Part shown: positions 44,097-56,915 of the stretch, in pieces
How the letters are laid out: each line of letters begins with the position of its first letter
Position numbering within the stretch: position 1 is the first letter of the stretch
Assembly: GCA_009760855.2 (NCBI GenBank)
Contig: WPIO01000144.1
Coordinates: 1-62,000 of the forward strand
DNA: 62,000 nt
Origin: Cristatella mucedo
Taxonomy: Eukaryota > Bryozoa > Phylactolaemata > Cristatellidae
Reading direction: 5' to 3'
Made by a program: the position numbers and the translations under genes
The notes under the pieces: model-generated
Database searches by the model: none
What the model saw: the letters and a program-made list of their open reading frames with translations, nothing else
What the model was told of the DNA's origin: nothing

Positions 44097-46094
44097 GTAA
44101 GGTTACATGAAACACTGAAATGTGTTCGTTTATTGATTGCTGGAGCTGGCTTGCAGGTATTGTTTGCTAGCAGGGTTAGTACGGTCTCTGGGTTATCCAG
44201 TAAAACGATTTAAGCATGCCTACATTGCATGTGTTTGCATGTCCTCTGCAGATATTGCATTGACTGAATGACCTCCACTTATACTGCATACATGTTTTCG
44301 TAGTTTTAAGCCGACGCACGGACAAGTCACGAAGTGGTTTTCCTAAAGAATCATCGCGTTATTTGATGATAAAAAGTCAGTAAAAACATTCTTAGCTTTT
44401 AAAATGTCTCATTTGTATAGCTGCAAAGTAGGCTCATCAGCAGTAAGAACCACTTGTACGTAGAAATATAGTATCACGTACAGGCAAATTTTGAATACAC
44501 GATCACCTCGATGGTTCAAAGAAGGCATGTTATTCTCTCGGCCATGAAGGAAGACTAAATAAACCGCTGAGCAATAATGGCATGCGACTTAAAGTCTTGT
44601 TTTAGGAATACTCTTAAGATTCCAGGACAAGCCCTAATAAAACGGTCGACTCTGCAGGCCGATAGGTCCCAGAGAGATTAAGAAACACTGCTTAGCAGAA
44701 TAGAATTAAAAATTACATACACCCACCGGTCAGGAGCATTTAAGCTGCAGCTTATAGTGGGCTTGGGGGAATCTCTTTGACCCACTGCTTAATTGAAGCC
44801 AAAGAATGAATAACTTACAATAAGCATAAAAAGAATGTAATACTCTTGCCACTTCTCACAACATCCCGCCGGCTGCTCAGCAGTAAGCCATGCACTCTGG
44901 TGGTAGAGAAATGAGCTAAATCCAGCCTGGTAGACTCGAAAGCTTGCAGATTCGAAGTGCTCGACGGTGCAAAAGCATTCCTCAATGCCTGTAGCAATAG
45001 TTTGCTTCGCATTTTCATGTGGTTAGCTATTTAGGATTAGGCGGCACTAACGGTCTCCCACTGCTGCCCCTTTCGAATGTGGTCATGCATTTGCTGACCG
45101 GCTGGGTGAGCCTTATCCGTCTCGTTGCAGGTATGTCATGATCCCTATGTCAGAAAGCCGCATCGGACAGATATTGTGGATAAACGTATAAGCTATTGAC
45201 TTACTATGCATACTGATCTAACCAACTAACCTTCAACAAATATATAATATTGGGTTCGATTTAACCAGATGTGTGCATTTTGACGTGACAATGAGAAGTG
45301 ATCATTGCATAGCATTGACTTTCTAATGTAACTAGGTCTTGTGTTCCCGGATAAGACGACTGTGAGGACACTGGCCAGTCGCCCAATCGAATTGAGTATA
45401 CTTCTATACTCAAAATTATTAGCAATTCCACTACAAGTAGTCGGAGCTGTGGTCATATCGGTTTCCCATATTCATAGCTTCTACTGTACAAGCGACCATA
45501 CAATAGGCTGCACTACTGTATCACCCAGGATAACTCTCGTAAATCTGGTGCAATTTGCTGCAATTAAACAAGTTAAAGCCTAGGGTAACGTCCCCACGAA
45601 TATTTTCTGCCTTAGTGTTTCAAGTTTGAAAGTGGACTCGAGGCATTAGCCACATATCAGATATTTGAGGCAATTTCTAGCTTGCATCGTTGTCCGAACG
45701 CTCGGGCTTCGAATATATTCTAACGTATAAGCGATCATACACCATGTTGCACAACTGTATCACATAGGGTAATTGCTATTACAGATGTTGCAATTGGCTG
45801 CAACTAAACTTGCAAACGCTTCGGGTATTATCCCCGTGTATATTTTCCTCATGACAGCTTCTCCCTTGAAAGAGGACTCGGGGCGTTAGCCACAATCCAG
45901 CTTGTGGGGGCACTTGGGTCTAACGATTAGTGTGCATAATGTGTCCGGCTGGTCATCAATATTTCCACGAATAAAGGTAGAACACGTCACGGCGATCGTT
46001 TGTTGGAAAAAGCCTTAACTTGTAAAAGTTTCGGGTGTTCTTGAAGGGCTCAGTTGGGCAAGCATTAGCTTGCAAAAAATTTAACTCACTCTTT

Positions 46095-46745
46095 AGTTCT
46101 GTCTCGGCTTGACTATTGTAATTCCCTTTTGGCTGGGCTGCCAAAGTAAGCTAATTTGCCACTACAGCTGACTATGAATATAGCTGCAAGGCTGGTCTTC
46201 AAGTCCCAGCGGTTTGAGCTCGTGTCGCCTTTGCTGAAAGAGCTAGGATGGTTGCCGGTTGAGCAAAGGATACAGAGCAAAGTTCTTATGCTGACTCACA
46301 AGGCCAGCCAAGGCTTGGCTCCTTCGTACCTAGCTGAACTGCTACATCAGTTTCAGCCTGTTCGTGTGCTGAGGTCCTGTGTGGACAATACATTAGCTGC
46401 CCCATTCCTCAGCTTGAAGACAGTTAATGACAGAAGCTTTAGCTCTGCAGGTCCTGGACTGTGGAATTGGCTTCCACAATTCTTATGCAACGACAACTAC
46501 TCTCCTACTGCCGACTATGGCACATCTTTTTCAGCTGTCCTAAACTGCTACTTCTATGTTACTCACTACCTCAACTGCTCTCCTGACTCTGCTATGCTTC
46601 CCACTTTCTCTTTGTTGCGTGAGACGAAGTCTGTTGGCTACCGAAAGCGTACCGAAAGCCGCTTAGGCTGTGAGTTCGCTATACAAAACTCTCCTCCATA
46701 ACACCCACATGGTCTTTATGACTTTGTGGAGTTTCAGACTGAGAT
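46095..46745 (+). mobile_element. LINE-B 3' end, with 181-codon open C-terminal segment
   Basis: From 'TCTGTCTCGGCTTGACTATT' through an open frame (46156-46698; MNIAARLVFKSQRFELVSPL, LGWLPVEQRIQSKVL, SSAGPGLWNWLPQF) into the 3' UTR, ending near 'CAGACTGAGATACAT'. It is inserted in an array intron and is the best C-terminal LINE-B copy here. Confidence 0.85.
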
Positions 46746-47382
46746 ACATTCATCATCTCTTCATTGAATCACATTCGCGAACCATTACCATGACAACTAT
46801 CATCTCCAGCAATCACCTGTATATTCGGGAGAATATGCATTCTATAGCCTATTAATCAAGTGCAATTCCGTCAGCCTACAGGGTCAAACGATGCCAATGG
46901 TCTAACACCGTTCGCAGGTGCATCTGCATCAGTGCATCAACAAGATATCGATTAAAAAGAATATCACACCGTGCAGCTAATGCATTCAGTTTATGCTAGC
47001 CGAATGGCTGGAGCACGTATTTTAAAAATGTTGGATGAAAACCATGGAACTATTGACTTTTTAAAAGGCCCGGCAAGCGACCTTCCTTTACGATAGGATG
47101 GCTGTATGCCTAACTACATGCATGGGTTAATTAACATCAAGACTAAATGGGCTGCTGAGAAGAAGTAGTAAATTTAGAAGGCAGAAGAAAAAATGTGAGC
47201 ATTTATCGGAAAGGCAGGCTGTAGTTTAGCAAGCTAAATAGGTGAACAAATTACTTTCAGTAGTGTTTATTAAGCGTTTGAAAAACGGTTCTGCTAGGTC
47301 GCTGGTTTGGTTTAATATAGCGACCTGATGTGGCAACATTTTTAGCTGTATGTGTCGGTTTAATGGTATCAATTGCTGCACG

Positions 47383-47960
47383 GACTATGAATATGGCTGC
47401 AAGGCTGGTCTTCAAGTCCCAGCTGTTTGAGCACGTGTCACCTTTGATGTAAGAGCTAGGATGGTTGCCGGTTGAGCAAAGGATACAGAGCAAAGTTCTT
47501 AAGCTGACTCACAAGGCCAGCCACGGCTTGGCTCCTTCGTATCTACCTGAACTGCTACATCAGTTTCAGCCTGTTCGTGCCCTGAGGTCCTGTGTGGACA
47601 ATAAATCAGCTGTCCTACTCCTCTGCTTAAATACAGTTGGCGACAGAAGCTTTAGCTCTGCAGGTCCTAGACTGTGGAACTAGCTTCCACAATTCTTAGG
47701 CAACGACAACTACTCTCCAAGTGCCAATTATTGCACATCTTTTTCAGTGGTCCTGAGCTGCTAATTACACCCTACTTACTACCTCAACTGCTCTCATGAC
47801 TCTGCTATGCTTCCCACTTTCTCTTTGTTGCGTGAGACGAAGTCTGTTGGCTACCGAATGCGTACCGAAAGCCTCTTAGGCTGTAAGTGTGCTATACAAA
47901 ACTCTCCTGCGTAACACACACGTAGTCTTTTGACTTTGTGGAGTTACAGACGGAGATACA
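47383..47960 (+). mobile_element. LINE-B 3' end, duplicated copy
   Basis: Same segment as 46169-46745 (WLPVEQRIQSKVLKLTHKAS, SSAGPRLWN). It begins abruptly inside array intron sequence, so it arose by segmental duplication and not by a separate insertion. Confidence 0.82.
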
Positions 47961-49144
47961 TCACATTACAAGCAGTAGATGCACTATCACCACCAGCTTT
48001 CATTATCTCTTCATTGAATCATATTCGCGAACCATTACCATGACAACTATCATCTCCAGCAATAGCCTGTACATTCGGGAGAATATGCATTCTATGCACT
48101 ATAACCTGTTAATCAAGTGCAATTCCGTCAGCCTACAGGGTCAAACGATGCCAAAGGTCTAACACCGTTCGCAGGTGCATCTACATCAGTGCAATAATTA
48201 GATATCGATTAAAAAGAATATCGCACCGTGCAGCTAATGCATTCAGTTTATGCTAGCCGAATGGCTGGAGCACGTATTTTAAAAATGTTGGATGAAAACG
48301 ATGGAACTATTGACTTTTTAAAAGGCCCGTCAAGCGACCATCCTTTACGATAAGAAGGCTGTATGCCTAACTGCATGCATGGGTTAATTAACATCAAGAC
48401 TAAATGGGCTGCTGAGAAGAAGTGGTAAATTTAGAAGGCAGAAGAAAAAATGTGAGCATTTATCGGAAAGGCAGGCTGTAGTTTAGCAAGCTAAATAGGT
48501 GAACAAATTACTTTCAGTAGTGTTTGTTAAGCGTTTGAAAAACGGTTCTGCTAGGCCGCTGGTTTGGTTTAATATAGCGACCTAATGTGGCAACATTTTA
48601 AGCTGTATGTGTCAGTTTAATGGTATCAACTGCTGCACGGCCTATGCAATTGTTGAGCTAGCCAGCAGCTCGACATTGCATGGATTTTACCGAAAATCAA
48701 TGAACTAATCGTTCGCAACCCACGATTCTAGCCTGTACAAAAACTTTGAGCCAGGAGTAGATGTCTGTATTTCCGCCTCCAGGAATGCTGATAACCCAGA
48801 GATTTTGTGCCTTCAACGGATTGCTTGAATTATATCCTAATTCTAACGGCAATTGTTTCATCGAAAATGAACTAGAGAATGGCTGCTAACGACATAACAA
48901 CTCCTAACTGTTCTCTGGATAAGACGTTGCTGATATGTTATACAGAGATTCTCATTTTACTTATTCGATGACGTCAAACTCTTACTGCATAGCAGGTGGA
49001 TTGAAGTATGATTGGCACTCCCTGAAGCTTTTGGAAGCCGTCCTTTAGGCATGCATTTGTATACGTTAGATGTTGTGTGTCGGTTTTCACCTGTGAATTT
49101 CTCCTTCTTTAATGTACCGGTTATCGGAAACCGATGTCGTTTAG

Positions 49145-49285
49145 CTCGAGGAGCTCGATGTCAGTTGGAATAAATGTCTTGGCGAGCTACCTTCATCCAT
49201 ATGTCAACTGAAAGCACTGAAGAAGCTCAACATTCGGTGGTGTGGCTTGTCAAGTCTACCAGATGGTTTGGAACAGTTGACATTG
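49145..49285 (+). CDS. LRR cassette exon, copy 2 (two LRRs)
   Basis: 141 nt, phase 0-0. Acceptor GTTTAG ends at 49144 and donor GTAAGA begins at 49286. It starts LEELDVSWNK and has ELPSSICQLK and CGLSSLPDGLEQ. The variable pair after LNI is Arg-Trp. The downstream intron is short because array sequence has been deleted just after the donor region. It then resumes near 49340 at a part of the unit that normally lies about 0.6-1 kb before the next exon. Confidence 0.85.
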
Positions 49286-50239
49286 GTAAGATTGCAAAAA
49301 ACACTGAAACGTTAGTGTTTATTTATTTTGTTACAATTATCGACTTTTATGACGGCCCGTTAGACATGCTCGATTTTCGATGAGGCGAATTTATTTCTAA
49401 TTACACGCATAGGCTAAGAATTATCAAGATTAGCAAATATCTAGACTCGCTGTGCTGCTGAGAAGAAGCAGTATATTTAGAGGGCCGAAGGACAAATTTA
49501 AGCCTTTATCAGAAAGCCAGGCTGTAATTTAGCAAGCTAAATAGATGAAAACATTACAATTAGTAGTGTTTGATGAGCATTTCGAAAAATGGTTAGATAT
49601 TACGTTGGTTTGGTTCAATTTTAAACGTTAAGCGACCTAGTGCTGCAAAATTTTAAGCTTTAGGTGTCAGTTGAATAGTATCAACTGCTGCACGGCCTAT
49701 GCGATTTGTGAGCTGGCCAGCAGCTTGACGTAGAGTGAACTTTATCCCAAGTCGACGAACTAATCGTTCGCAATGAACGATTCTAGCCTGTTCAAAAACT
49801 TTGAGCTACGAGTAGATGTCTGAATTTTCACCCCCTCGAATGCTAACAAACCTAGAGAATTAGTGGTTTTATTGGACTGCTTCAATTAAAACTGTGAAGA
49901 TCCTACATTGAATAACCGTAGGCACTTAGCACATTACTGTAACGGCAAACGTATCACTTTATTTGAACTTGTGCATGGTGACTAACGAAATAGCAAGCCA
50001 TTACTGTTCTCTGGATAAGAAGTAGCTAATAGGTTATAGAGAAATTCTCATTTCTATTAACCGATGAAGTCAAACTCTTACTGCATACCAGCTGCATTTA
50101 AATATGATTGGCTCGATCTAAATATTGTGGAAGCCGTCTTTTAGGCAAACTTGTGTATACGTTAGGTGTTACGTGTTGGTTTTAACCTGTGAAGATCTTA
50201 TTTTTAACTTACCTTTTATCGGCAACTGATGTCGATTAG

Positions 50240-50380
50240 CTGGAGGAGCTCGATATCCAAGGGAATACAACTTTTGGCAAGCTACCTTCATTCGTATGTC
50301 AACTGAAAGCACTGAAGAAGCTTAACGTTGAATTTTGTGGCTTGTCAAGTCTACCTGATGAATTGGAACGACTGAAATCG
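50240..50380 (+). CDS. LRR cassette exon, copy 3 (two LRRs, most divergent)
   Basis: 141 nt, phase 0-0. Acceptor GATTAG ends at 50239 and donor GTAAGG begins at 50381. It starts LEELDIQGN and has KLPSFVCQLK and CGLSSLPDELER. The variable pair is Glu-Phe. It lies only about 1.1 kb after copy 2, whereas other spacings are 3-5 kb. It is the most diverged intact copy (IQG instead of LSG/LSW in the first beta-strand) but keeps an open frame and both splice sites. Confidence 0.83.
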
Positions 50381-53300
50381 GTAAGGTTGTATAAAACACA
50401 GAAACGTGTTTTTTTATTTTTTGCTGGAGTGGGCCTACTGGTATTGTTTGCTCGCAGGGTTAGTACAGGTTTTGGGTAATCCAGTAAATCGATTAAAAGC
50501 ATGCTTAGATTGCATACGCTTGCACGTCTTTTGGAGATATTGCGATGGCTGAATGTCCTCTGCTAATAGTGCACGATTTTCCTTGTAATTTGAAGCCGAC
50601 GCACTGAACAAGTAGGACTTTGTTTCCGTATACAATCGGATTGGTATACGTCGAAAAAAGGCCATTTAAACAGTCATAGCTGATTAATGAGTCTCATTTG
50701 TACGGCTTCAAAGTAGGCTCATCGGCAATAACAATATCTCGCACATGAGAATATAGCATCACGTAAAGGTGGATGTTGAAAACACGACCACTTTGATGGT
50801 TAGGAGGAGACACGTTTTTCCCTTGGCCCTGAAGTAAGACGGATTCAACGTTTGAGCATTGCTCGGACGCGACCAAAAGTCTCGTTTTAAGATTACTTTT
50901 AAAATTCCTGCTCAAACCATAACACAATGGTCAACTCGGTATGCTGATAGGTTGCAGAGAGAATCAGAAATACTGGGAAGCAGAATTGAATAAAAAATCA
51001 AGTACAGCGGCCGGTCAGGCATGCATTTCTATAATATTGGATGAAACCACGGAATTATTGACTTTTTTGACAGCCTGTTAAGGAAATTTTTTTTCTCGAA
51101 AAGGCGGCTTTATGCCTAACCACATGCATGGGCTGTTTAATTACTAGACGAACTGGGCTGCAGAGAAGAAGGGGTATATTCAGGAGGCAGATGAACAACT
51201 TTTAGCCTTCATGGGGAAATCTCTTAGACCCGGGGCTAAATTAAAATGAACGAATGAACAACGTACAATCAGCATGAATAGAATGCAATAGTCCTGCCTC
51301 TACTCACCCCTTGCCTCCGAGCTGCTCAATAGTGAGGCTTGCTCTCAGGCATAGAGAAATGAGCAAAAATTAGCCAGTGAACGTGGAAAACTTGCATTTT
51401 CGATGTGTTCAACAGTGCAAAAGCATTTCTCGGTGATTGTAGCAATAGTGTGCTTAGCATTTCCATGTGGTTATCAATTCGGGATTAGGTGGTACTAACA
51501 GTCTCCCACAGCTGCCTCTTTTGAATGTCCTATTGCATTTGCAGGCAGCATGGCTGCTTGCACCTTATTGGTCTCGTTGAAGGTGTGTCATCACACTTTT
51601 ATTAGAAAGCTGCTTCTATCGACCCGACATGTCGGATAGACATATAAACAATTGACTTAGTATGCATACTGATCTAATCATCTAACATCCACAAATTTAT
51701 AAAGTTGGGTTGGTTTTAACCTGATGTGTTTATTTTGACATTAAAATTACGAGTGATCATCGCCTAACATTGACTTCCAAATGTACCTAGTTCTTGTGTT
51801 GTCAGACGCGACGATTGTGAGGACGCTGTACAGCCGCCCGATGTAAATGAGTATAGTTAATCCACTGAATTATCAGCAATTCCACTTGAAGCAGTCTGAG
51901 CTGTGGTCATATCGGTTTCCGATATTATTTCCATCTCTTGTAAAAGTGACCATCCAACCAGCTGCACCACTGTATCACCCTGGATAATCGCTAGTAAAGC
52001 TGGTGCAATTAGCCGCAATTCAACTAGTAAACGATGAGGGTAACGTGCCCTTGTATATTTTCTGCCTGAGTGTTTCACGCTTGAAAGTGGACTCAAGGCA
52101 TCTGCCACAATTCAGGTTGTGAAGGCACTTGGGTCCTACGATTGGTGTGCATAATTCACCTAGTTGGTAACCGACGGTTTTGTAAATATTGAGAGAGTAC
52201 CTCACAACGATCGATCACTCGTAAGATCCTGCACTTTTAAAAAGTTTACAGAGTTTGGAGAGAGCCCAGTGGGGCAAGCAGTAGTGGCATTGATTACCAT
52301 CACCTTTCAGAATCCCTTAATCGAATCAGATTCGCGAACCATTAGCATGGCGACTATTACCTAGAGCGATCACCAATGCGTTCGTGAACTTAATCTTTCT
52401 TCCCACTATAACCTGTTAAGAAAGTGCAATGTAGTCAGCCGACAGAGTCAAACGATGCCAAACGTCTGACTATGTTCCTAGGTTAGTTAGCTGCATCTGT
52501 GTGAGTGCATGGCATTAATTAGATGCTAAAATATATCGCACCGTGCAGCTAATGCATCCAGTTTATGCCAGCCGAATGGCAGGAGCTCTTATTTCTAGAA
52601 TGCTTGATGAAAACCATGGAATTATTGACTTTTATGAAGGCCCGTTAGACAACCTCCCTTTCGATGATGTGGCTTTATGCCTAACTACAGGCATAGGCTA
52701 ATAATTATCAGGATTAGCAAATAATCTACACTAACTGTGCTGCTGAGAAGAAGCAGTAAATTTAGAGGGCCGAAGGACAAATTTAGGCCTTTATCAGAAA
52801 GCCAGGCTGTAATTTAGCAAGCTAAATAGATGAAGATACTACAATTAGTAGTGTTTGCTGAGCGTTTCAAAAAATGGTTAGATATTACGTTGGTTTTGTT
52901 CAATTTAAACGTTAAGCGACCTAATGCTGCAAAATTTTAAGCTTTAGGTGTCAGTTGAATAGTATCAACTGCTGCACGGCCTATGCGATTTGTGAGCTGG
53001 CCAGCAGCTTGACGTAGAGTGAACTTTATCCCAAGTCGACGAACTAATCGTTCACAATGCACGATTCTAGCCTGTTCAAAAACTTTGAGCTACGAGTAGA
53101 TGTCTGAATTTTCACCCCCTCGAATGCTAAAAAACCTAGATAATTAGTGGTTTTATTGGACTGCTTCAATTGAAACTGTGAAGATCCTGCATTTAATATC
53201 AGTAGGCACTTAGCACATTACTGTAACGGCAAACGTATCACTTTATTTGAACTTATGCATGGTGACTAACGAAACAGCAAGCCATTACTGTTCTCTGGAT

Positions 53301-53524
53301 AAGAAGTAGCTAATAGGTTATAGAGAAATTCTCATTTCTATTAATCGATGAAGTCAAACTCTTACTGCTTACCAGCTGCATTTAAATATGATTGGCTCGA
53401 TCTAAATAGTGTGGAAGCCGTCTTTTAGGCATATGTGTAAAAAGGTGAAAGGATAAGTATCGGTTTTCAATTGTAAATTTATTATTCTCTAATGTATCTT
53501 TTATCGGTTACCGATGTCGTTTAG

Positions 53525-53665
53525 CTCGAGGAGCTCGATTTAAGTGGGAATGAACGTCTCTGCGAGCTACCTTCATGCATATGTCAACTGAAAGCACTGA
53601 AGAAGCTTGACATTCGGGTGTGTGGCTTGTCAAGTCTACCTGATGGTTTGGAACGGCTGACGTTG
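53525..53665 (+). CDS. LRR cassette exon, copy 4 (two LRRs)
   Basis: 141 nt, phase 0-0. Acceptor GTTTAG ends at 53524 and the donor is GTACGT (53666), shared only with copy 5. It starts LEELDLSGNERLCELPSC and its second repeat has the variable pair Arg-Val. The first 60 nt are identical to copy 5, and the downstream intron is nearly identical for roughly 0.87 kb, so copies 4 and 5 are the most recent duplicates. Confidence 0.85.
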
Positions 53666-54916
53666 GTACGTTTGTGTATAACACTGGAACGTGTTTTTTC
53701 TTGCTGGCATTGGCCTGCATGTATTGTTTGTTGGCAGGGTTAGAACGGTTTCTGGGTTAACCAGTTAGATCTCTAAGCTTGCCTAGATTGCACGTGCTTG
53801 CATGTCCTCTGCGGATCTTGCAAAAACTATATATCCCCTACTTATATGGCATACATTTTTTGTAGTTTTATACCAACACGCAGACAGAGTCGGATTTAAT
53901 TTTCCTAAGCAATCAGCTCATTGGACGATAAAATATCCGTTTAAAATATTTTTAGCTCAATGAAGTGTCTTATTTGTACGACTGTAAAGTAGTCTCATCA
54001 GCAATGACGACAGCTTGCACGTGGGAGTATAGTATTACGTAATGGGAGAATTTGAATACACGACCACCTCGACGGTTAAAAGGAGGCACGTTTTCCCCTT
54101 GGCCCTGAAGGAACACGGATTGAATCGTTGAGCTTTGCTGGTACGATGCTGAAAGTCTTGGATTAGGAAAACTCTCAAAATTCCTGCACAAGCCGTAATC
54201 AGTCAACTCGGGCGGCTGCATGGTCGCAGAGAGAATCAGAAGCACTGGGTAGCAGAATAGGATTAATGATCAAGTACAGCGTCCGGTCAGAATCATATAA
54301 GCAGAAGCTTATAATAGGCTTGGGAAAGAAATCTTTTAAACCTATAGCTTAATTATAGCGAACGGATGAACAATGTGCAATGATCATGAAAAGAATGTAA
54401 TAGTCTTGCCACTATTCACCACTTGCCTAAGAGCTGCTCAATAGTGAGGCAGGCTCTCAGGTAGTAGGCAGTTGACTAATGTGTAAAGACTGGTAAGCTG
54501 GAGAACTTGCACTTTCGAAGTGCTCGACAGTACCAAAGCGTTTGTCAGTGCCTGTAGCAAAATTAATTTTGCTTCGCATTTCCATGTGGTTAACAATTCA
54601 GCATTAGGCAATACTAATGGTCTCCCACTGCTGCCTCGTTCGAATTCGCTGGTGTATTTATATACTGTATTTACATACTGTATTTACATACCGTATGTAG
54701 GCTGTATGCACCTTTTGTGTCTTGTATGTCATCACCCTTACGTGAGAAAGCTGCATCATGTTGGATCAACTTATAAGCTATTGATTTACTATGTATACTG
54801 ATCTCATCCTCTACCTACCACAAATATATAACGTTGGTAGGATTTTACCGGACTTGTTTATTTTCACGTGTCTCCTAATAGTGGTCGTGGCGTTACCTTG
54901 GCTTCCTAATGTACCT

Positions 54917-55063
54917 GCCGTGCTGGTTTGGTCTAGCTGTTAAGGTGCTCACCCCGACCAAGGTCTGACTGAGATCGTGGGCTCGAGCCCGGAGGCATAT
55001 GTGAAGCACCTAAACAGAGATTAATTTCCGTTGGGGCGCTATATAAATGAATTATATTTATAT
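54917..55063 (+). mobile_element. SINE-A copy 2 with TACCT target duplication
   Basis: 147 bp. The A-box-like TGGTCTAGCTG and B-box-like GGCTCGAGCCC sit at tRNA spacing. The tail 'GCACCTAAACAGAGATTAAT' with 'GGGGCGCTATATAAATG' resembles the LINE-A terminus. Paralogous array introns without the insert (for example 51780) read straight through, which gives the empty site. TACCT at 54912-54916 and 55064-55068 is the target duplication. Confidence 0.88.
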
Positions 55064-56378
55064 TACCTAGTTCCTGTGTTCTCAGACACAACGACCGTGA
55101 GGGCAAAGGCCAGTGGCCCAATCTAATTAAGTCTACTTTAATCCACTGAATTAACAGCAACTCCACTAGAAGCAGTCAAAGCAGTGGTCACGTCGGTTTA
55201 CCATATTCATCCCATCTCCTGTGCAAGTGACCATAAACAAGCTGCACCAGTGTATCGCCCAGGGCCATTGGTATTAAAGCAGGTGCAATAGGTTGCAATT
55301 AAACTAGTAAACGCTTAGGGTAACGAGCCCATTTATTCTTTCTGCCTCAGTGTTTCTCTTTCATATGTTGACTCAAGGCTCTAGCCACAATTCAGGTTGT
55401 GGAGGCACTTGGGTCCAACAATTAGTATGTATATTGTGCCTGGTTAATAACTGACGTTTTCGTAATGACAGAGCGAGTGGCAACGATCTTTTCTGGTAAA
55501 ATCCAACACTTTTAACAGTTTACCGTGTTCGGAGAGAGCTCAGTGGGAAAGCAGTAGTGGCAAAGATCACCGTCACCTTTCAGTATCCTTTCATTGAATC
55601 AGATTCGTGAACCTTTAGCATGAAGACTATTATCTACAGCAATCACCTATATGTTCGTGATCTTTATATTTCTGTACACAATATTCTGTTAAGCGAGTCC
55701 AATTCCGTTAGCCGACAGACGGAAACGATGCCAAACGTCTGACCCTGTTCGCAGGTTATGGAGCTGCATCTGTGTGAGTGGACCCTATCGACTAGATGGG
55801 AAAAGATATCGCACTGTTCAGCTAATGCATTCAGTTTATGCTAGCTGATTGGCAGGAAGAACGTATTTCTATAACTTAAAATATAAATGGCGGAATTATT
55901 GACTTTTATGACGGCCTGTAGAATGAGCTTCTTCTTTGTGAAGGCTGCATTCAGCATAACTACAGGCATGGGCAAATGAATATCTAAACTAACCTGGCTG
56001 CTGAGAAGAAGTGGTATATCTTTAAAAGGCAAAAGAAAAAAATAAGCCTTTATAGTAAAGGCGAGTTGTAGTTGAGCATGCTAAATAGGTAAAAAGAGTA
56101 CAAACTGTAGTGTTTGTATAGCGTTTTAAAAATGGTTTTGATAGGACGTAGGTTTGGTTTAATTTGAATATTAAGCGTTTTGAAGCTACGGAATCTCAAG
56201 CTTTCTGTCAGTTTAATGGCATCAATTGCTGCACGGCCTTTGCAGTTAGTGATCTTGACAGCAGCTGGGCATAACGTTTTCTTTTCTGCGAGTTAACGAA
56301 CTGATTGTTCACCACTTACGAATTTCGCCTGAACTTAAACTTTGAGCCACTGGTACATATCTGTATTTCCGCCCCCAT

Positions 56379-56509
56379 ATATAGTTTCTTTGTATAGCGC
56401 CTCAAGAGAACTTAATCTCTATTCAGGTGCTTCACACCTGCCTTGGGGCTCGAGCCCACGACCTCACACAGGCCTTGATCAGGGCGAGCACCTTAAGACC
56501 AAACCAGCT
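56379..56509 (-). mobile_element. SINE-A copy 3 with CCAT target duplication
   Basis: Reverse complement of copy 2: tail 'TATAGCGCCTCAAGAGAACT' first, then B-box 'GGGGCTCGAGCCC' and head 'GACCAAACCAGCT'. CCAT flanks it (56375-56378 and 56510-56513). The paralogous intron near 48770 shows the empty site. Confidence 0.88.
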
Positions 56510-56915
56510 CCATGAATGCTGATGACCCTAGTATTTTTGTGGTTTAAACAGAAAACTCCAATTGGAACTGTGAAATTTATAAATCGGAAAAATTCAGGGA
56601 CCAAGCACATAACTCTTACGGCAGACGTATCACTTAATATGAACTAGTGCATGGTGGCTAAAGACATATCAGGCCATTTCTGTTGTTGAAGAAGAAGGTG
56701 CTGATTGGTTATACTGAGGTTCTAGTCTCTACTTTTCGATGACGTCTGACTCTTACTGCATACCGGCTGCATTGAAATATGATTGGCTCAACCTTAACAT
56801 TATGGAAGCCGCCTTTTAGGCAAGCATGTGCATAAGTGGGATGATCCGTGTCAGTTTTTAATTGTACATTTCTTATTCTCTAATGTATCTTTTATCGGTA
56901 ACCGGTGTTCTTTAG

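Larger units (their letters stand above)
46095..48640 (+). repeat. Local 1.2-kb tandem duplication inside the LRR array
   Basis: The segment from a LINE-B fragment through array intron blocks (about 46165-47383) is repeated at about 47383-48640. The second LINE-B copy begins abruptly in the middle of the 'GCTGCACGG' intron block, at GACTATGAATATGGCTGC (47383), which marks the duplication junction. A short insertion (about 47965-48000) separates the copies in length. No LRR exon lies inside the duplicated piece, so this event lengthened an intron without adding coding repeats. Confidence 0.75.

Noticed and set aside
54917-55063. tRNA gene
   Set aside because: tRNA-like boxes belong to a SINE with a LINE-type tail and a target duplication.
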